A stretch of DNA of 64,000 bases from Pterobdella sp. o SKG-2022 (Eukaryota > Annelida > Clitellata > Hirudinida > Piscicolidae). The stretch lies in assembly GCA_964035795.1 (NCBI GenBank), contig OZ038320.1, forward strand, positions 20,354,589 to 20,418,588, read 5' to 3'. How positions within the stretch are numbered: the first letter of the stretch is position 1; each line of letters starts with the position of its first letter. Below are positions 27,440-38,100 of this stretch, piece by piece. The position numbers were made by a program, and so were the translations under genes. Under the pieces are notes generated by a model, which was given only the letters and a program-made list of their open reading frames with translations, was not told where the DNA came from and made no database searches.

Positions 27440-29111
27440 TTAATTGAAATCCTTTTGTGTGATAGCTGATAGGTCTTTCATTAATCCTTCTAGGTTAGCC
27501 ATTTCACTTGTTAAGTCTTCAGTACTGTCCACTCCCGGTCGAGATACCTAACAAGAAATTATGAAATACAAGTTTTAACTCACAAGCATTGCTATTTTTG
27601 CAGTGGAAATACAAAAACAATGAAAAAACACCTTGTTGTGGATTGGATTCTGCTGCTGAAGATCTGTAATATTGGAAATTAAAATACATTTGTATTGATT
27701 AACAGCAAAGACTGAATTTTACAAATGAAACTTATGATAGTAACAAAATGCATTGTAATTACAATAAGAAAAAAATTAAAGAAATCAATTACTCGATGCA
27801 ATCGATACTAGATCACCAGCATTCACTCTCGGATTGGCTGATACAAAACTGGTTGTCATCGGATTTTGACCAATAGCGTTAGAGTTAAAAGGAGTTCTAA
27901 CTTGAAAAAACCTATTCCCAAGCGAACCATTGTTAGAAGGATTACTCAAAGAAGTTCCATTTTTACTTAAAGATATGTTTGATGTTTCTTTGCTTGAATT
28001 GTTTCTATTTATAACATTTCCTGAATTAATCGTCATGTTACTGTAAGCAGAACAGTTTTTTTGAGTATCGTGTTGGTGGTGTCGGAAGCAAGGAGGTGGG
28101 TTGTGCATGCATGGGTTGCCCATAATCACAGGAAACTGACATCCTTGTTGACACACTTTTGTGGAGTATTATGTTAAATACAGATTTTTTACTATATTGA
28201 AACTTTAAAACTGAACTAAAAGCATTAGGTGTTATAAAATGTTATTTTCAAAAATCAAATGCTCACCAGGTGGCGTAGCACATATAAATCCTTCGCAATT
28301 CCTCATGAATCTCTCTTCTTCATGGTGGGCTATCTCTAAAGAAACTGAAAAATTTTAATAGGATTTATAACACAAAACATTCACAATGCATCAAAAAACT
28401 TCAAATATGAAAAATTTCATCGAAAATCAATAGTTTCTTCAACCTGAATCTTCATTACTAAGTATGGAGCCATTATTATTGTTGTTGGCATTATTTGCAC
28501 TAGTGTTTGTGTTGGCCGATGAGCAATTGTCCGTGAATCTATCACTGTTGCTGTTTGTAATGAGTTTACTTTTGTTGTAGTTACTTCTATTATCATCGTT
28601 GTTGTTGTTGTTTTTGAGATAGTTGCTGTTTTGTGAGTCGTGAATCCACAAGTCAGGAGGCTTGAGGTCTTTGTTTGGCATTGTCGGGTGCGTAGCTCTG
28701 ACGTAGTGTCAATTTTTTATTTATTTCAATGATGGGGTATTTTGTAAAAGACTTTTAATGTGAACACAAAAATATAATGATGAAGTTTTAGCAACAACTT
28801 TTGCCAAATTTTTTCAACAATATACTCATAAATTATAAATTATTCTACAGAAGAAAAATTCTAGATACAAAAATTCTCAAAAAGTTATTTAAAAAATATA
28901 TATAATTCTCTTACTCTTCATTTACAGAGCTATCTTTTCTTTTGCTTCGTTTCTTGAAACAAACTATCAACAATACCAAGATGGCTGACACGAGACAAAA
29001 GGCTAGACCCCCTCCAATAAGAAGAAGAAAGCTTATTTTTGCTGTACTTATTTTCGGCTTTATATTTGCTGTTGAGATAATAATGGAGTTCACATTAAGG
29101 CGTCTATGGTT
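27440..29111 (-). other. netrin receptor transmembrane and cytoplasmic exons (P1, P3)
   Basis: A hydrophobic helix at about residues 1552-1577 (FLLLIGGGLAFCLVSA onward) is followed by the stop-transfer FKKRSKRK. The next exon joins as EEATHPTMPNKDLKPPDLWIH, containing P1. An Asn/Ser-rich low-complexity linker follows, then a His/Cys/Pro stretch (NPCMHNPPPCF) where the proline-rich P2 would be, which is not clearly conserved. The last exon carries P3, the dimerisation and effector-binding helix, ending AITQKDFN. The 32-nt exon at 27632-27663 encodes about 11 residues. Confidence 0.93.
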
Positions 29112-32100
29112 CTTTGTATTTTAAAAAACATGAACCAAGTATCTCTAATTTTATGAATAAAATACTGAATGAGTAAAAACACGAGTCTTTATTAAAATTT
29201 CACAGCTTATATTAAAGAGATTTCAACGTATAAAAAAAACATTGAATGAAAATTCCAATGAAATTGCTGTGATTAAAATAAATATGTCTTTTGAATGTCT
29301 TTGAAAACTAATTAAAAAATAAAAAAAACAAATATTGAAATTTATAAAAATTAAAAATTCCAAAATAGAATAATTTTGAAGATAAAATATGTTTTTGAAC
29401 TGTTTTATAATGAAATAGCTCAAAACATACAAAATAAAAACAAGTAAAAACTTGCATAAGACCTTCGTCGGTCCATTTGAAGGCAACTGTGGAAGAAAAA
29501 GGCCCATACCCTGCTTTATTTCTTGCTCTAATTTTAAAATAAATTGTTTTATCGGTTGACACATCAGTTAGTCGCAGCCAGTTTTGATTGGAAATTGAAG
29601 TGGAATGCCACTTGCGGTCAAAAAGTGTTGGGTCGGTGGTGTGAAGAATGTTGTATGCTGTTCAGCAAGTATCGTTTAGTTAGAATGCAAAAAAAGAAAA
29701 ATTCAAATTAAACTAAAAATTAATGCTTAAAATTGTTTGAGTTCAATTGAACTAGTAATTGAGATTTTTTAAAATGAACAAAATGTTTGTGCCTACCAGT
29801 GATGCTAGAAGCATGGCTTTTAGGAGGCAGCCAAGACAACTGGATGGTAGAGGGAGGGTCCGAGAGTTGAACCACTTGTAAGTCTTTCACTGAATCTAGG
29901 GGATCTGAAAATTCAAAAACTCATGAATATTTGATTTTAACTTGATTTTTTAAAAAAAATTCATTAATTCATAAAAAATTCAAAATGCGACACTAGTAAA
30001 AAAAATGTTCCCTTTTTAAAACATTTACAAACCCATTTCTTTAGTTTTGTTGACTACAGAAAGACTACATATACTTTGTTCATCTCCACTTATCACTTTT
30101 ACACAAAACTCATAATAAACTCTCGGCTTCAAATGCTTCACCATTATTTCCGTTTTAGTGCAATTAATAGTTTTTGTTTTCGAAGATGATTCTTGGAAAT
30201 CTAATTTTTCTGTTAATTCAACCATATAATAATAAATAGGTACGTTTTGTTTAAAATTTTGTCTGTTCATTGAATAATGATAAAACTTTTCTTTGTTATT
30301 TTTATCGAAAATGTATTCTATATTATCGAAGTTTTCATCTTCAATAGCTTCATTACCATCATAGTAATAATCGTGATCATCATATAACTGATCCTCATAT
30401 TCCTCCTCTTCATAATGATTTTCATTCAATTCATAAGCAATGTTTTTGTATCTTTTTTTGCCATTATTGTATTTATGGTGTTTGTCGTTGAAAAAATTTC
30501 GATAATTTTGCTGATGTTTTTTAATTTTTCCCATGGAGTCTATTTCGTTCGTATCAACCCACGAAAGATATATGGAAGAAGAAGAAACAGGAATGGCTTT
30601 CAAAGCAGTTGGGGGCTGCAGCTTGGAAGCTTCCGAGGGTGAAGTTGGTGTTACTTCGTTTTGGGAAGCTGTGAACAAAAAATGAGTTTTAGAAATTTTA
30701 ATCTTTTGATTCCTTTGTTTCACTTGATTTGAAAAATTTAATATAGTATACAGTTTTCATTTAAAATTTATAAAAGTTTCTATGAAACACATGAGAGTAT
30801 TATTTTTTACCCATCTTAGACTACCATAAAAATGATATGACTAAATGAGCTTAATTATTTCTGAATGAGTTTAAAATATTCACTTGTCCAAATGGTTTCC
30901 ATGGCAGGCTGACCCTCTCCTTGGTTGTTAAATGCCTTCAGAGTAACTATGTATTGACTGTTTGCCTCTTGAAAAATAAAAATGTAGAATAATGTATATA
31001 AAATGAGTATTCAATTGTATAATTTATTTAAAATGTAACCATATTCACATAAAACGTTTTCACCAAACTTAGTTTAATTAACATTAACAACTTTTTGAAA
31101 TATTCATAAAACATTAAAACCAATAATTTTATCAGAGAAATTCAAAATGTCAAACTAATTGTTCACTTGTATTTTTGATCACAGACTTCCTTTCACTCGC
31201 CTCTAAAACCACTTTGTACTGGTCGGGAGTTCCTAAGCCATACCCCAAAATGTATCCTCTCACTAAGACAACCCTTACATTGTTTGGTGCTTTCCAATTT
31301 ATTAATAATTCAGAATTTTGTTGGGATGTTTGTACTGATAAATGAGAAGGCTTGCCGGGTACAACAGACTCTGGTTTCATTTAATGAATGTGAACGATAG
31401 TAAAAACCATTATCAGTTTGTTAAAAAATATTTAAAAATGCAATTGATTTTTACCATTAAGATTCTTCAAGAAAGTTTTGGCATCGTACCATTGCGACCA
31501 TGGACCATTGCCTTGAACACTCAACACTTTGATCCTTAGGTCGTATTTCGTGTCTTTTTGCAAATCTAAAATTTGTTTACCAGAAATTTTTTAGTATTCA
31601 TGATATATTTCATACTTTAAATTTTCGTGCAGAACAATATTGAAAATAACTTTTGCAAAGTTCGAAAGAATTAAACAGAACTATAATCAAACAAACAATT
31701 TTTATATCATACCATTTAACTCATAACTTTTTTTTCCGGCATTAGCCGTAATAAAATTCTCGTTGGTTTCACCATATTTTCGAAAACAAATCTTAAAGCC
31801 TGTTATCTGTGCGTTCATATAATCTTCTGAAAGACTTTGCCATTTCAAGAGAAGACTCTGCGGGTTTATTTCGAGTTCGTTTTTAAATACTAATTAAGCT
31901 GCATTCTAACGTCGAGTTCTGATGATCATACTTGTATTCCAATGTATGAGAACACGTGATTTTAAATATTTTATTCTCAATACATATTTTTTACCATAAT
32001 TAAAACGACTGACTAAACAACTAAAAATTAAAATGATATTTTAAATATTCATCACTAACACTGGAACTCAAAACTTCCACGACTATGTTCTGTGGGGGTT

Positions 32101-35100
32101 GGCTTGGTGCTGAAATCATTTTGAAATATTTGAAACTTTGAACATGCTAAACTAAACATTATCTGATGAAGTACAATAGCCTGAATCTAAAAGTAAAGAC
32201 AACAAACACAAAGTATTTATTAAATGACACGAAGCTTTTCGTAAGGCTAGCTTACATTATCAAGTGATAACTTGATAATGTAAGCTAGGGTTACGAATTA
32301 ATAAATACTTTGAGATTGTTGTTCTTACTTTTGAATATTATCTGTAAAATTCAAATCTTTGAAAACAGATAAATAACCCCGAATTAATACTTTGTGAAAT
32401 CAAAGCTACCATACCATCAAAAAGAGTCTTGCAAAGAATTTCCTTGTTGGGATAACCATTAGGATAATAATCGTTGAAAGCCAAAAGCTTAAGTGCGTAA
32501 TATTTATTTTTCTTTAATCCTTCTAAAGACAATTCATTCTTCACCGTACTGACTTGAGAAATAGTTGTTTGCAAATGAAAATCTTCTTTTTGTGCGTTTT
32601 CATTGGTTGAATTTTTTGCATACATTGAACTACTCATGAACTCACTATTTTCACCAATTTCGTAAAGAAAATCAGTCATTGATAAAGTTATTAGCAAATA
32701 ATCATCTATGACTTCAACGTGATATACCTAAAATGTTAAAAAATTAATTTTTAAAAAATTTAATTTTTGAAAATAATTTTTTACTTTATATAATTGAAAA
32801 TAGTTTTGATCATTTTGGTCTTTGGTATATTGCCACGATAGGCGGAGGGTTGACGCTGATGTAGGTTGACACTGCAGACCTAATGCTATCGAGGTTCTGT
32901 GAAACTCTGTATAGAAATTTTAAGATCTTATATCAAATCACATTAAAATCCATCAAAATCCTATAGAAATATGGATCATTTTTGTTTTGTTTTCGTTCTA
33001 AAATTGAATTTTATGCAAATGATATCAAAAACTAGAATTTTTGTTTTTGCTAAACCTTAAAAACAAAAAAATTATTATAAAGTATGAATTAATTTTAAAC
33101 AATATTTATATTTGAAGTTTTTTGAAGTCACGCTACAATCTTCAAATTATAGTATGAAAAGCACAAGGCAACAAAAATTGTATACGTAATTCTCAATTTG
33201 AAAATCTCACTAAGACATGCTAAACTAGTAAAGACTTCTATAAGAAAAAAAAATAGAAAATTTAATATAAAAAAATTCAAAATTTTATATGATTAAAGAT
33301 GACTACAATTGATGGAACAAACTTTTAGACATTTTAGCAATTACTCCCTCTGATTCTGGTCCATATCCAATAGGATTGAAACTAGCTATTTTGATTTGGT
33401 AAGGACCTTCTGATTCGAGATTATTTATATCGACATGGCCTTTGCCTGTGTCGTCCGTCATGTTGATTGTCCTGGTCCTATTGGGTTGTGTAGACTTGAG
33501 TTCATTTTACTATGGGTGTTCATGTGTTTTTAAAAATTTTTTTTATGGCTGTAACATTTTTATGAAGAACATAAAATTCTTATGAAATATACAAACGTTT
33601 AATAAACTTAAACTTTTTATATTTTTGTTTTATGCCTTTGACAAAGAAGTAAGATAACTTACGCAGTAACAGTTAAACAAAAACACTAAATCTTGATATT
33701 ATGGCTACCAAAAGAATTAAAAGATGATAGAATTGTTAGTGGTGATTTCCTGGTAAGTGAGTAGTAAAAATGATCTTAAATAGAGTAAGTAAAACTAAAA
33801 GAACAATGAATAAGTACTTGAGTGCGAAAGTTTCTTTACAAAACTGACATAATAATATAACGACCATACCAGCAACAGTGTTCCTTATTACTTTTCATGA
33901 AAAAATCCTTTCAAGGAAAGTTTCAACGTATTTATAGCTTTATGCTAAAGATGTCTTGATAGCTAACATAAAAAAATTTAGGACTTTTAATAAAAAAAGA
34001 ACAGTAAAAGATTGAAATATAAAATAAAAAAGAAAAAAAATTTATAAAACTAATGATTAGAGAAATAATAATTGAGAAAACAGTTTATGTGAAAAAACAC
34101 TTAACTTCTTTTGTAGAAACAATTTTAGTTGGTCCATGGGAGTAATGTACACATCGAAGTAAAATAAACTGATTTTGTCAGCAATTTTTTAAATTTATAA
34201 AACTTGAAAAATTCAAAAAAAAACTATTGCATTTTGTCGAACAAAGAAAAAGTCAGTCACGTATTTTTAACTTGGAGTAACTCAAACTAGTTGACATTTA
34301 GATCCAGTTTCGCTTCAATAAACACAATTTAACTCCCAACGGCAGGGATATAAAACAATTGAAGATATATTTTTTCAAAAATATGTGCTCAAATAATGAA
34401 TTTAACGATTTAAAAACTCTTGATCATCAAGAACATCAAGTTTCATAAAATAATCTGAGAAATTGAACTCTGAACATGGAAAGGAAAGATGCTAAATTTT
34501 TATTTTAATAATCACTTCTTGGTTGTAAAGATTTTAAAAGAAGCGCCTGTGCAAAATACATCATAATCTACACAAAGGAGAGTTTATTGAAGCTTTTATT
34601 CTCAAAACGATATAACAAAGAAAGATAAAAGTTATTAGCTAAGCTAGAAGTTCTCTTTAATGTGTTGTAAATTTTTACCTGTTTGTTTTTTATTCACAAA
34701 AAAAAATAAATTAAACTTGAAAATTCATGTTTCAAAATGTTTGTTGTTGAGAAAAGTTGAAATATAAGGTCAAAGGCTCATGTAAATCTCATAACGTTGA
34801 ACGGAATAATAAAAACACATACTAAAATCATAATTAATTCCAAGTTTCAAAGTTTACGATTCAGAAAATTATGAAAAAAAAATAATTGAATTAATGTTTT
34901 CCAATAATTAAAATTTTTTTTAAGAATGCAGAGGAAGATTAAAGCAACGAGAACAAAGAGACGTTAGGTATGATGTCATCTGTGTTAAATTCACGCACGC
35001 CCATTCATCACCTTTCAATGTATTAATCCTCCTTTGCAAATATTTGAGTTTCCACGACACGCAGCATGGAAATATTCAAAACTAAAGCAGTTTAAATATA

Positions 35101-38100
35101 AAGCATGGTGGTTGTAGTTTGAAAGTGAACTTTGTAGGCCAATATTTCGTTTAAAATTTTACTTCCCAAAATTCAGAATTTAAAAAAATTTGATAATTTA
35201 TACCAATTTTTTGATAAATTATGAAAAAAGATACATATATTTCTTTTAAATAGTTTTATCAAAATATATAGCCTGACATTTGATAAATAGGCTTTCAAAA
35301 AATCTTTTTTAACACTTGAGAAATTTTTTTAAAACTCTTAAATTTATTTTCTCTAATCAGAGACTTTTTTAAAAGTTTAACTCAAACGATCGAATTACGT
35401 CAAAGTATATTTTAGTGTTTGAATCACTCAAGCCGATACATTTCCTGGCCCGAGTATCTGACCATGATGAAAATTACTGAAAATTTCAACAAAAAAAACT
35501 TTTAAAGTATAAATAATTTTTTATAACTATTGTAAGTTTTCATGAAAAGGAAGTTTTGCAAAAAAAGCAAAAAGCTTTAAATTCTCTTCTCATGAGTTAT
35601 TTATAAAAAGTATGGACCAAAAGCAAAAAATATTATTCATAAACTATTATCTTGTGTGCATTTTAACAATAGTTTTCCACTGTTCTTCATCATCCAAAGA
35701 CTACCCTTCTCATTTGATCAAGATTAAACTTGGGGATTTTTGAATAAATAAACGCATGTCTCAAGTGCAAACGATAACAAGTCTCCTTAATAATGAAAAA
35801 ATGACTCATGAAGTAGAAGTTTTGAAGAGTTCAATTTAAATAAGAATTCAGAACACGTCAAAGTTTGAATAATTTAATTCATGTTTACGTTTTCAACTAG
35901 AAGTATCAGACTAATGTGTTATAGATCTTTTAGCCGAGATATTCAATACTTTTGTGAATTGATAAACCAAAATCATAACGTTAATCTGAAATAACTTAAT
36001 TTCAAACATTTTTTGACAAAATGGCCGTTTTTTAAAAGATATTCAAAAAAATAATATATATGACTTCACAAAGCTTGAACCTTGCATTTGAAAAAAAAAC
36101 ATTACCTGTTGGTAGATAGATCGGTTGAAAACAACGTGTAGCCAGAAATAAAAGACCCCAAATAATTAAGTGGTGGTTTCCATGACAAGGATAAAGAAGT
36201 AGGTGTTTTTTGGTGGATGTTAAGTTCTTGAGGGGGTGGTGGAGGGTTGGTTGGGTCTGAAACCAACACTGTGAAGTTCATAAAAAATGAACAAATATTT
36301 GAATTTCAACAAAAAAAATGTGTTTAAGTTATGCATTTAATTTAAGAAAAATACAAAATAATTCAGAATTAATAAGAAACAGTTTTTTTTACCGTTAGGC
36401 ATTACGATAACTTTTACAGTCGATCTCACAGATCCGACACCATTGTCTGCTATACACTGGTAATAGCCGCTATCAGCTTCTATAAGACCTCTTATTATTA
36501 AGGAATCGTTTTGTTTATTGATTTTGTAAGAGCTTTCTATCTGTTTCATAGAGTTTTTTTCGTTTTCTTCATTTATTGCATTGAATCTTTCTTTACTATG
36601 CTCATTTTTTTTGTTATAATTTTCAAGATTACTAGTAATTTTGTTGTCAATATAACTATAATTTTCGTCATAATCAAGTTTCTTTTTCTTTTCACTATTA
36701 TTATTTTTCAAAAGTTCTTTTGCATTATTATGAAGGTTGGAGTTCTGTATTTCTTGGTCATTATTTAAAATTTCACCGTTTTTGAACCAAATGACCGAGG
36801 GTGCAGGATTGGCATTGGCAATGCAATTCAAGGTGAGGTCGTGAGTTTCAGTCACGTACATCAAAACGTCGTTATGAAACTCGTTTATTTCAGGAGATAC
36901 TGTTGCAAAAATACTTTCATGAAACTATTGCTCTTAAAGATATAAACTAGTATAATTTTTAGAAATTCTAACGAATAAATTTGAGGCTAACTTAAAACGT
37001 TCAAAAAAGCGTGAAAGTCAGTAGAGTCTAGTTGGTTGGTGCTTCTCAAAGTGTAGAGCCCTCGGTCGAGTTGCATGAGGTTTGAGAGGTATAACGAGTA
37101 CATGCCAACTTTGTGAATTCCGTCACTTTGTGGTAACGCAGTTTTAAATAAAACAAAGTAATTTTTTGATAGGAGTGATCAGTTTCATATTATTTTGATT
37201 TTTGACGCTTGGATTTTAAAATTCCATTTATATGCAATTGATTTCGATTAATGCAAATTTTCTTTTTGGCATGCATTTAAATAAAAATTTAAAATTGAAG
37301 TATCATATTTGAATGTAGTTTTTTAAATAAAATTTCGAAAATAGTTTTTAAGAATTTTTAACTTTAAATTGACTCAATTTAGAATGGTATGTCAACAATT
37401 ATTTCAACAAACATTATAGAAAAAAAAATTTTTTTAAGTATGTTTCAATAAAATTAAATTGAATTAACTATAAAATCGTCTAAGTATGAAATCAAAAATT
37501 TTTTTAACTAACACAAACTCAATTGGCCACCCATCTTTTAGCCACTCGACACTTGGTAGTTGGTTGTTCAGATCTCGCCCCGTGGTCATTATATTCATAA
37601 TAAGAGATTCCCCTTCAAATGCTGTTATGTTGTTTCTTGGACTGAATTTGACTTCAGGAGGCATAACTGGTATTACACCTAAAAGATTCATTTTATAAAT
37701 CAAATATTTTGTTTACACATTTTTCAAAGTTTCTAAAACACAAGAAACCATTGTTTATGTGTACAGTTGCTGTTCGGCTTTCCAGCCTGTTTTCCACCAC
37801 ACACTTGTAGTCTCCCGCGTCACTTTGCTTCAAGGCAGTCACTTCTAAAACCCCGTTGTCGTGGAGAAAATATCTTGAAGTAGTAATGAAGTTTTTCAGA
37901 TGTTTTCTTTTACTTGGATGTTTAATTTTTTTTCTAAACTTTTTTCTTTTGTTCTTTTTTGATTTTTTTAAACTTCGTTTATGATTTATGTCTCCAGACG
38001 TAGTTTTTGATAAGTTGAAAGGATTGAATCTATTTGAGTTTTGTTGAGTTGGGTTTTTATAGAACAAAGATCCATAAAGCTTATTATATACTTTATTGTA

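Noticed and set aside
33478..33530. Extending the FN3-1 exon upstream through an open stretch before 33477
   Set aside because: It leads to a stop, while the AATAG acceptor at 33477 joins in phase with the exon ending at 36106 and matches DCC FN3-1.
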